This document shows, piece after piece, positions 45,301-57,300 of a stretch of DNA of 64,000 bases. The first letter of the stretch is position 1. Every line of letters begins with the position of its first letter. Under the pieces are notes generated by a model. The model was not told the DNA's origin and did no database searches. It saw only the letters and a program-made list of their open reading frames with translations. The translations under genes were made by a program, and so were the position numbers. Source of the stretch: Pisaster brevispinus (Eukaryota; Echinodermata; Asteroidea; Forcipulatida; Asteriidae); assembly GCA_023634235.1 (NCBI GenBank), contig JAMKCF010000013.1, forward strand, positions 7,911,827 to 7,975,826, read 5' to 3'.

Positions 45301-48300
45301 CCAAAGATAGGCACAAGGCGAAAGATAGGGAACTGTGACCAGTCAGGCAGATAATGCGAAATGTGCACTGGACGCCATTTTAGCAAGCAACTTTGATGCA
45401 ACAATATATCAGTGCAGACAATTACCATTGCTATCCATGAACAAAAAACATTTGCTTGCTAAAATGGCGCCCATGCAAATTTCACATTCCAACAATAGAT
45501 AGAGCTCCATTTCCCCCATCTTGCCACTTCGGTGCTTTATAACCTTTGATGCAATCACCCAAACACTATTTACAGAGAATGCATAAAATGGAAGCAATTA
45601 TAAGCACTTCGTGAGTTTAGGCAGGAACAGTGTTTCCATACAGAATGTACCCTGACCAGTTAGGTTGATATGGGTTAAATTTGGATTTGGCATCTCAAGT
45701 GCCATTTTGGGGTTATATTTGAATAATGTGCGGTGCATTGACTTGCTCGGTCATTTTTATGAACAATTTATAACTCTTCAGACTAAAAAATAGTGCCATA
45801 AGTTTTAAGGTGGGATTCTACACTGTAAAAGATGTAACTGCAATCATTCACACACCGTTTTCAAAGAATGGATTTGGCAAAAGGGTACTACCAAGCTCTG
45901 CCGATCGGGAGGATGCTGTACAACAAACTTGGCAAGAAGAGTGTGGCATGGCACCACCCTCTTTAATCTCAGGGATTAACCATTTGAAGGTAGGGTAATA
46001 GATTGGTAAATACTTCAAAAATTAACCACAATAAAAACTTACTTGGTGAGAAGCACTGCAGCTGTTGATAATATAAATTATTTTGAGAAAGGATTCTTTT
46101 CGAGGTAATATGGTTTGGATAAATGTTCATCCAAAACAGCTGAATCTGAGAAACGATTCATGCACGAATCGTTACTCAGATTTCTGAGGGTTGGTATCCG
46201 TTTGCCAATGCTGCGGCCAGAGATGCGATTGGTACCCGCTATAACCTCGCTAAACGGGATAGATTCGGCGATTATGTGAAAATACTGTGACAGTTTTTTT
46301 CTGCTTTCTTGGCAAGTAGACGCTGTATTCAGCTGAAACGTTCACATGTGACTTTTATTGTATCTTTCTTTGTAATTTTGCCCATAAATCAGCATTACAG
46401 TGACAAAAACCAATCTATGACCCTACCTTTAGGTATTCACTTGCAACCAAGTCTGTCAAAGTATCAAATATAATTATAATTGAACTTACAAATGACGATT
46501 TATGGATCTTGGATTGTGTACTTTCAACCCAAAATTTTGGGTATGTCGCTCTGGTACATTTGGTGCTCAATATGGTGGCAAGGTGTGCAACCCCCCTTTC
46601 CTACTTTGTCTTCATTGTGTTCTAGGAATCTCAGGAATTCTTTAGAGGATTTTAGGGGGTACTTCAGTACGAGAGGAAAAGAGTGTCTTAAAGTATGAGA
46701 AGATTTTTTTTTTTTTTTGGGGGGGGGGCCCTTTGGCACGTTTTGGGCATGGTATACTCGCGTAGGAATCACTGGCCCCAAATTGTGTACCTTATATATA
46801 ACGCTGGACGATATCACAATAATATCGTCACGATACGATATCGAGAACAGTATCGTCAAATATAAAATCGAAATATCGTGACAAACACAATATTCTTATT
46901 AAATCAACGATATCTTCTTTTGTTTGCTTAAACTTCTATAAATAATCTTTATTCCGCCTTCGTAATCTTTACAGTCTTTGAAATATGTTGAAAAGTGTTT
47001 TTAAATAGCGCAAGCCGTTGATGGCGACCCACTCAAACAGCTTTGTTTGGGTTTTGATGCCACAAATTCAAGTACATTGATCGAATTTTAGATGTAGAAT
47101 GGATGGCAGCTTAAATAAAAAAGGAAGGAAACTGAAGTCTCAGTTTACATCTTCCCATCTAACGATAGTGGTCTCTCTTCAGCGAGGGTATCGCTGACAC
47201 AGGCTGGACGAACGTGCTTGGCGCAGGCTAATTGGCTGCTTTCTAATTGGCCGACTGGTGTGAATATTTATGACATAATGATTCTCGCAGTGCTGCCATC
47301 CCATAGTAGTATCTATCACCTCGATCCCGCAGATGTTTTAACCGCCGCCACTGTTCCTAGTGTGGTATACTTTATCATTAGGGGATGAAGGAATGGTGTG
47401 TTGCAGTGGGTACGCAGCTGCAGGGGAATTACCTCGGTGAGAAATCACCCCGTCGAGAAACGTCAGGTGCACTGAAAAATACATGTATTTACATAACATG
47501 TATGGTTGTGCAGCGATGTCATTGAACGAATCGGAATAAAAATCGAGGCACCAGCTTTTAGAGATCGCAATGTCCGATCGTGGAGGTCGAAACCTTGAAT
47601 TAATTGAGTCGGAACCAGTGATAAAAAAACTCACAAAAATGTATGGTGTTCTGTTTTCATGGAATATGGATGTTAATTCAGTGATTTTATATCAGCGGTT
47701 TGTATGTTTAATTGCTCATTTCCTCCATGCAGTAACACTGTTTTTCCGCGTTCGATTGTGTCATCGTTATCTCATTCTATAGTGTACTTTCAATTTTTCA
47801 AAAATCTTCACGACCTATCGACATATCAGCGATATTTACCCGACGATATATCGCCAGTCAAAATTTTTGATATCGTCCAGCCTTAAAGACCAAAGAAAAT
47901 AGGCTACACAAAATGTCTCCATTGTAGAATTCTGGGGGGAGGTTTCTCCGCAAGGAATTTCGTTCTTAGGGAGGATGTCAAGTACCTGTACAGGGAAATA
48001 GAAAATCCCTCTAGAAACCTCCGCAAGATTGTTCAATAATAGCAGAGTCTAAAATAGCGCACATATCTACCAATAGACCCCTTGCATGTGATGTCACAAG
48101 CTCATACTGCGCCCTCACTGAGGTCAATGTAGACCTGTCATTGGCTGAGAGTTGTGCGTTGCGCATGCACTTTCCCATTGTTTGACCCGAGCAATGGCCG
48201 CCTATGCAAGGGGTCTCTATGAGATACTCAGAGTGCTGGAACAAAACAAGCAGGTGAGGGATTTGCGAAGAAGGAATGATTATGTGAAGCATCAAAGCAC

Positions 48301-51300
48301 CCACGAGGGGAACGTAGTGGCACATTTTGCAGCCAAACCATACCAGAAACACCAGGGGGCAAGCCCCCTTCTCTGTCATGATGAGTGTTCTGGGTTCTTT
48401 TATGGATGTTGCACAACACACAGGACCCACGACTTAACGCCCTGTCCAAAGGACAAAGCCATTAAGTGCCTTGCTGAAGGTCATACACATGTAAGTTTCA
48501 TGACCCTTAATCATTGTTTTCTTTTATCATAGTGTTGGGTGTTTGTCCATGTTAATTCTAAAGCATTTCTAATATGTGAGGCACATTTCCATCTTATGAA
48601 ACTTTTGCTATATAAATAAACAAACTATTATTAATCGTCACATGCATCTGAGAATTTGTGAATTTTCAATGATTCAAGAAATGTATGTTATGTTGTGTTG
48701 TGTCGGAAGTGTACAACCCAAAATGACATTCCTTTGTTACGACTTGATCTACTTAATTTGTCACCCCTGCACCCCCTTTTCAATGTGTACATTCTTGGAC
48801 CGCAGCCACCAACATATCAACGCCCCCAGCCCATCGCCGTATCCAGATGGCAGTATTTTCTCTCCGTAACCATGGAGACCAATTGGGCTAACTGGGACCA
48901 TGAATCATCGCCCGATCTAAATTGGCCGTGACATTCAAGATACCCTCGGCCCCCCCCGCATGCTGCCAAGTCACGTGACATCCCACCACCCTGTTGCCCT
49001 GTAACCACTATCAGCTGATGAGTACATTGTTCATTGATTACACTGTGTAGCTTATGCAGTTTCCTTCTGGCACTTGACTTTAGGGGCAATAAACTTTTCC
49101 CAACTTTTGTTGTCTTCTTCTTCTGCACATTTAGACAACAAGTTCGCCTCTGGGGATGTGTTTTTTTCTTTCTTCTTTGCAATGTCACCTTTGTTGACAA
49201 AATTGTACATGTGGTCCCACTCCGTGTGTAGCCCCACCCACTCCATTATCAACAACAAGAGCAAAACAATTTATCGGCAGGCCTAACTCTTCGTTCTTGT
49301 AAGGGCAAGCAGTTTCTACTTGATGAAAGGCACTCTATGAGGAAAAGGTCAACTTCTACTGGAACATTTAAAGAGGCACCAAGGCATTGACCGAGGGCAT
49401 GGATGCAACCGCCTCCATAAAGTATCAGGCCTGTAATAAGTCCATTTTATCTGTGGCCAAACTATTTATGAAACAATTTGTTAAACTTAGTTACCCAGTT
49501 AGTTTCCCCTTTATTTGTTGGGGGAGGGGGGGGCTGGACTTTGTCAGCAAACAAAAATGCAAGGAGTAAATACACTTAACATGCAGATGCTTCTATTATA
49601 CGCTGTTCTCTTTTTCAACTGTTTTTGTTTCCATATAAAATATTTGTATGGTATTCAGTGGTTAGTTCAGGCCTGATACTTTGTTCTTTATGGGTTAAGG
49701 GCAGGTTCTCCTTCATAAAGTGCACCCCTAGGAGAGAAATCACAATTCATACTGGGGCATTTCAAAGGGCACCAAGGCAATGGCCAAGGGCATGGAGGAA
49801 ACCGCCTTCCATTGCCTCTGTAAAGTATCAGGCCTGTCTGTCACAATGAAGGCTTAATCTCAAAGGAAGGCTTATTCTCAAAAGAAGGCTTAATCTCAAA
49901 GGAAGGCTTAACCTCAAGGAAGGCTTAGGCCGTGTCCAAATTGGGGGATACAGCTACAGCTACGGCTAGAAATTCACATCATCTTGCATTGAAGTGTGGG
50001 ATGTCCTTAACAACATCCTTAGTAATAGTCTTAGCTATAGCCGTACCCATCAATTCAGATACAACCTTAATCTCAAAGGAAGGCTCGTTCTCATAGGAAG
50101 GCCTGATATCAAAGGAAGGCTTGATCTCAAATAAGGGCTTGATCTCAAAGGAAGGCACAATCTCAAAGGAAGGCTCGATCTCAAAGGAAGGCTTGATAAT
50201 AAAGGCGTAAGAATAAATGAAACTGGTTTGAACACCATTCCCAAATGCACCCAATACAATCACTTCAAAATTTATACCTGATCTTCGTTAACTCACCTTG
50301 TGAACTGGTTGTGGTGTTCGGAACACTCGTTTGTGATGTCACTCCGGACAAAGCACCGGTTTGGCCAATGGATGTCGCTATGGCAACAGGTCGAGCCATT
50401 GGCGGAGGAGGGGGTGGTGGAAGCATTGCCGTGGGGATGAACCCTGCTATTTTGGTGGGACTGCCTGTGTTGCCAACTGTGTTGTTCTTGGCCTTGGAGA
50501 TAAGGCAAACATAAAATTGTGTTTTCAATGTGTGTCATGAAACAAACAGATGAAGTAGAGATCAGGTGCAAGAAATTTTTCTCCAATTTTGGAAGGGTGA
50601 TGGAGTAGTTAGCGACATAGGATTAAATAGTGGGTAAAAAACAGAAAAATGGGATTAGGGATGTGATGCTTGGGAAGTTGTTGGGATACATGTACATAAG
50701 TTGGTCAGGTCTGTGCAGAAATGCAACTGCAGTTTACCAAATATTAAGAACGAAAGTTCCAGGTACAGCACGACTGTATTGTGTCTTTTAATTTCAATGG
50801 CACAGCTGAGAAAACAAAGATGTGGAAATCAGCTAATCAGCTGAAAAGTTGCATAACTGTATGTGGAGGACGTTTGAGGAAATTACCATGAGTGGTCAGA
50901 GTGGGGTATTGGATAACAGGTTGGGGGTAGGGAGTTGTGCTTCGAGTTGAGAATTGGGCTAGGGGGTTGAGATACTAGGGGTCAGGATGAAGTGGGAGAC
51001 AGGATGAGACAGGATCTTCAGATGACCAAGCAGGAAAACAAAATAATCAAAATCTGAAACAAAATCCACAATCTAATTCTAACACCACAACTCAACACCC
51101 AAACTGTTGGCTTCCGATTGTGGTGGTATGCCTGATCCTATAAAAGCATAATCAGTTTACTAGTGCAGTCCTTAGTCTAAACAAAACATGCAGTTGAATG
51201 TTGATGGGTTGGGGATGGTTAGGGCTTAGAAAGGGTTCAAGGCCCTCTAACTGAGGCCGTTTCCGAATTGGCGGCTACAGCTATGGCTACGACTGTTGCT

Positions 51301-54300
51301 AAGGGTGTTGCTATGGATGTACTATACTTCAACGCATGATGGCGAAGAAACCTAGCCATAGCCATAGCTGTAGCCACCAATTAGGACGCGGCCCGACACT
51401 CTTTGGAGTGAAGGAAGTATCAGGCTGTGCACTGACTGTTTAAAAACCAAGGGAACTGTCGTATTACTTACCACTTGCTGCTGGTAGGAGTCTTGGTGAC
51501 ACACGAGCTGAACAAAGTCTGAAAGAGGGGTGGAGTCAATATGCTGGGGGTGTAACCGCAGCTGATTGGAGTAGTAAGAAGCTTGAGTGTTGGAGGGGCA
51601 AGTGAAAGAGGCCATCGTGCCTTGAATTTGACCTGTAATAATAGAGGAGTAAAGAGTGTGCTCATCAGTGGTGATTGAGGCTCACAGATCAGAGCTACCT
51701 CAATAGCAGTCCGCACTAATGCTAAAAATAGAAGTTCCCTACCCAGATCTCAGGCGACATTTCAAATTTCATTTAAAGTACTGATGTATATGTCCAAGCT
51801 TTTTGTTACTCTCATGTACTGTACTACTGCGGTCTACACCGAGATGATCGCGTGATGAGCAGTTGAAAGTTTGTCAGTCATCCAGGTGTATTATGTGACG
51901 TGCTATTGGTATATTCTGTACATTACCCAAATTGAAATCCTTTTTTTTACCAGAGTGTGCTCATTGGTGGTAATTGAGTCTCACTGAATGGAACTATCTC
52001 CTTTGAGATGTACTGTATAATACCTGGATTGAAATCCTATTTTTACCAGAGTGTGCTCACCGGTGGTAATTGATGGAACTAGATCTCCTTTGAGACATAC
52101 TGAACAATACCTGAATTGAAATCCTGTTTTTACCACAAGAAAATCACAAACCCTAATCAAATACCCTGCTATACATATAACACCCACATGATCAGTATCA
52201 CTTGAACGCCCGGTGACGCCAGTTCGAACCCTGTAAAAATAGATGTAATAATTTGTTTGTTGGCTTCTCGTCACAAGATACAGTCAGTTCTTGTTTGTTT
52301 GTTTGTGGTTAGCTTGGCCGGATTCAAACCCACAATCTTATGATTGCAAGTCCTGCAGTCTAACCACTCAAACATGGTATTATTTTTTAGTGGTTAATCA
52401 TCATTTGCTATAGAGTTCTGGGGTCGTGGGTTCCAATCCCAACCGACTACCATGCCTGCAGATGGTTGGGTTTTTTTTCTTCCTTCTGCAGGGCTTGGGA
52501 AAGCACAGAGTAGGCCTACACACTCGTTACCACACATCATTGCAGGGTCAAACTAAAAATGTCATTCTTTATCCCCGATGCAAACTATAAAATCTCTCAA
52601 AAATGAAACTCGTTTAAATTGATCCATTGTTCAATCCCTCTGGGGATATGCAGACTTGGATCCCTTGTAGCTGTATCAATCAACTAATGAATGGATATTG
52701 TGGCTAAACCTGGTGTTTCTACAATTTTACACACTTCCACAACAAAATACTGTCATTCAACAATGGAAACCTCAACTGACATGATATCTGCACACGTTAC
52801 GTGTAATTAGAAACAGGATCCTTGTCGAACAATTAACTTCACTTGAGGAACAGTGGAATTTTCCGCTCTAAAGCACTCCATATGTTCATTATGAGCTGTT
52901 TTTTCAGCGATGAAGATAAGAATAGTGATTTCCTTGTTATTTCATTCACACTTTTAACTCGAGCCTGCCAAGAAAATATTTTTACTTCCCCCTTTCACGA
53001 AATCCTGACACCTTTAAAAAAGAAATCATACAGTCCTCAGATCCTTTTGACACGTACATTTACACTTTTTATCAAGGGCAACAAGGAAAAATGAACAGCT
53101 GGTTTGGCCGTTACGAATGTAATTCCTTATTCCTTGTTCCTGAATGCACCAAATTTTAAAGGCGTACACAGCGGTAACTGATTCCATTTCTATCTAACAG
53201 TTTTTAAGCACCACTATTGCCAAGAACATGGTGGAAGAGAGTGTGTTTAAAAAAGTTTTTAAAACTTCTTCTTTTTTTGCTGTCTTCTAAAAACAGGTAC
53301 AAACTAGAATGACTTTTACTGAAAATATCAAGGTAGCTTCACCCCCACCCCCCCCCCACCCCTAGTGAAAACCTCTCCCTGGTGGGAGGGTCAAACCTTG
53401 GTTTTGAAAGAGTTAATCTATTCTTGCTTTTAAGAAAGAAAATAATGTAATAGTAAGACTAAGGAAACTTCATCATAATGGCAGCTTTCACTACATAAAA
53501 CAAGGTAGGCATACCAGAAAAAAAACTATAACAGTAAACTTGCAGGTACAACCTGTACAAAAGTAATGGTTCTGAGAACAACCAGTGTGGTCTGGACATA
53601 GTTATGGACGTGGTTGGTCTGGTCATGGTTGTACCCACACGTTTACTATTATAGGTTTTCCTATGATCCACACCGTGCAAAGCTTCCAACGTCATTTAAG
53701 GTACATACATTTAGTTTATGTGCTTTCTTAATCACCAAAAAATGTGCGTTTTCACGTTCAATAAAACGCCTCACAAGACGACAAGAGTTTGAGCCAGATT
53801 ATTTCTCAAAATAAATGATAATAAATGTGATACGATGTCAGCGTTTAAATACATGTACTAGCTATTTTGTAAAGTTTTTTTTTTTAAACTAGCTTGTCCT
53901 AAATCATTTCTCTTTAAAGGTTTGAAAAGATTGGCAGTCGCGGAGAAAAATTGGATTAGATTCAATGTAGAAGCTCGCTGAGGAGTAGAAATATCATCAG
54001 TGCCAACTCCTCCAGAGAATTGTTTCCGTTTAAATTACTGACCACTGCCTCACTAGTGACCTGTAATTAAGGGTAGAGTATCTATTCTTTACCATCTTGT
54101 ATTATGTGCAATACTTTTTTTTTGCATTTGAGGACCACCACTGCTTTATTTCAATTGCAGCAATCGAAATAAGGACATTGGGGGTGTGCACAGAATCTCT
54201 GAACAAACATAAACAGTTTTCGCACCCACCGATATTTTCACGAAAACTTGACCCCCTACATTTTTCTCGCAAGTTACGATGGAGTTGTTTTGGTACATTG

Positions 54301-57300
54301 ATAAAAAAAAAGAAAATATCTAAAAAAAGAAACATCAATGTTTTTTGCCCTTTAAGGCCCTTCACAAACAAAACATATCAGACCAGGAATGAGGATGTAG
54401 AAACTTCATAGGGTCATAAAGACAGCCTAGAATATTGCACTTCCTGTTTGGGGTAACCTAGGGTGTAAATCTTTACCCCAAGAGACGATTTTGGCCTTGG
54501 ATTCCCACAGCTGGCACATCCATCCAGCTCCAACTTTATTTTTTAAGATCCGTGATTTTGTTCACAGTTCCTCATTCCTTGTTCCTTGTTGTACAAGGAC
54601 AGGGAAAAGGACTTTGTGAAACTGCCGGCAAAGAAAACAATTAGTGAACTCCCCTCGCACGAAAATAACCCCGGTCCCTGGGAATTTAATTTGACAGCTT
54701 CGGAAGTTGATGAAGAGGATACAATCAAGCCTGGCATGTTTTAATTAGTTGTATTTCGTGCCACACAATAAAGTTGACTGTGACTCTGCATGTAAAAGTT
54801 TTTGCTCAAATTCATTGAACATAAGTTCCTCATCAGTGTTCAAATTAGAGTTCGGGTCAGAATTTCGAAACAGGGCGTCTGAATTTGTTTTTTAACAAAA
54901 GCCCCAATACATGCATAGTGAAGCCTGGTTCAGACTTCACGCAAAGCGAACGCAAATAATTGGTACATGTAGGCTCCACGCATTTTTTTAATTGTGACTC
55001 AAGAAAATGTTCCGGGCAAAGCTAATGAAAGTTACTGGTAGAATCTTGTATATCAAGTAAAAAACCACAAAGGAAACTGACTGGGTAAATTTTATATAAT
55101 TTGGGTTTGAACAAAGAAAAATTTACTGGAGCGGGACTTGAACCAACGACCTCCGGATTAACGTACCGGCGCTCTACCAACTGAGCTATCCAGCCCTATG
55201 TTTTGGTAGAATCTTCTATACATTAGATCTCTTGAAGAGGCCACCATGCAACTGCAGTTACAAAACAACAACCAAAAAGAAAAGGGGGAAATGCTGGCAC
55301 AGTAAAGTCTTCATACTGCGTTTCAACTTTCAATGGCAAATCTGAGAAACCCAAAACAAGGAAATCAGTTGATGGACTGAAAAGTTGCACGCCTGCATAG
55401 TTGAGCTCAGGCAATGAAGACGTGTGTGTGCACGTGCACACCTCATAAAACTGTCAACCAATGGGGGTACCTTCTTCTTCTTTTTTTCTTAGTGAGGGCA
55501 CTTTTTAAGCTTTTGAAGTCATACCGGAATGCAAAGGGGTCTATCCTAATGATATGTCACAAGGCAAGCATTATTGGTTGCGCATATATACACATGTAGG
55601 GTTTTGCCACTTCCGTCTGAAAAGTTCGACACAATTGCGTAATTTCAACTAGACAATAAAATACAGTATGTTTTTTCATTCAAGTACAATTCTCATTAAA
55701 GAAGATGTATTTCTATTGAGTCAAACTGTTAGTGAAAGGAAAGTGCGGAACTTTTAAAGTAGTTTTGTGCATTAATCCTAGAAACTTTATCAATATCTTT
55801 CTAAGCACTGTCTTTCAGGCCAAATTTCAAAAAGCCGATAGAGCAGAACATGGAGCTGAGCAAATATTTCTGCTCAGCAGTTAGCAGGGAACAGTCACAA
55901 ACACTTTACCCTACATGGTGTCTTGGCTTAAAACCTGTTTCTACTAAGCACGATTTTTCTGTGATAAGCAGTTTTTCTTGTGCTTAACAACTTTATGAAA
56001 TTGGGACCTTGTAGAGCAGGTCTGGCTTATAATGGAATAACACCACACTGACCGAACAGGGATAAATGAACAAAATTATTAACAGCCCCCCGACATGGCT
56101 TACAACAAAAGGGGGGGAGAAAGTAGAAATCCTACCCTTGTATTCCACTGTCTGAGGCAACCCGTGGCTCATGGAGCAAGACGACAGCCCCCCTCCCTCC
56201 CCTTCAATCTTTGGTTCAACTTTGAGGACTCTGGGCCTCGTTCCTGGTGACGATGATTGTGTGGTGAAGCTGCTTGCGGCTTCTGAAATCTTTGGCTTAT
56301 GAACGACATGCGACAGGCTGGATGGGACAACTGGACTTGTACCTGGGGAAAAAAAAGATGGTAAAATTTCCTCCATTTCAGTGCTGGATTGAAAAGCATC
56401 TAAGCTCGATTGAGTCAAGTAACAACCCTTTTGGTGTTTTCTAGGCAACCTTTTAAATGCATCAAAACACAGCACAGTCATGACAGTTGATTTGACTTAA
56501 AGGCAAAGTGTACCTTTGGTTTTTGGAACCGCTCGATTGTTTCAATCCTACATAAATGTAGATATACAATAAAACTAACCTGTGAAAATTTCATTTTAAA
56601 AGGTGATAGCATTTTGAGATTAGGTCGAAAATCTGGAGCGGTTATGTCTGAGAAACATTTCATGTCTAAAACCACATTCCTTGGAGGGGAATCAGATCTC
56701 AAAATGTTCAACAGCTGCAGTACTTCTTACCAAGTAGTTTTTGGAATAATTACCAAAGGTATACCCTTCCTTTACAAAAGGAAAATCTCTCTATTGTCAT
56801 CACTATCGCAACATACCAGGATCAATGTCGCTGTGCCAACTGCCAGACTGGCTGCTCAAGGACGCCGGTGACCGCCCGTAGAAGTGAAGATTTTCGGTAT
56901 CTTCACCCACACTGTCGACGTCGTCATCTGCGGACGACATGGTGCTGGAGTTACGCTTGATTCTCTTCGTGATTGGATGGTTCGGCTGGATGTGTCTGCG
57001 CGTCGCGAGGGGCTGCGTGACATCGGTGGCGTAGTGGTAGTATGTCGGGCTCTCAAGCTCGTTGAGGGACAGGGTGCTGGATGACCCATCAGAGATTGAC
57101 CCTGAAAACACCAAAGAAAAGTTTGCTCATTTGACTCAAAACTTTCCTAATTTCAATTTTAATCTTTGGAATCTAACAAGGAATAGATTTTAAACTGTCT
57201 TTTCAACAAATTTAACGCCTTTTCAAAAGGCTGAATTTCGCAAATGTTGTACAACCTTTTGTCTCGAACTCATTCTGGTGTGAAAACGTGCGGGAAAGTT

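Noticed and set aside
48011..48532. Overlapping 139- and 126-codon open frames
   Set aside because: Both lie over a reversed tRNA-Leu SINE body and a family F MITE.
49979..50263. PSFEIK-repeat open frame on the minus strand
   Set aside because: It is an 18-bp minisatellite read in one frame and is interrupted by a MITE; the adjacent exon f donor is strong and its frame does not continue into it.
55117..55195. Candidate functional tRNA gene on the minus strand
   Set aside because: The D and T arms look good, but the anticodon stem is mismatched with an odd loop, the acceptor stem pairs poorly, and the sequence continues into a body shared with 17930-18062, so it is a SINE head.
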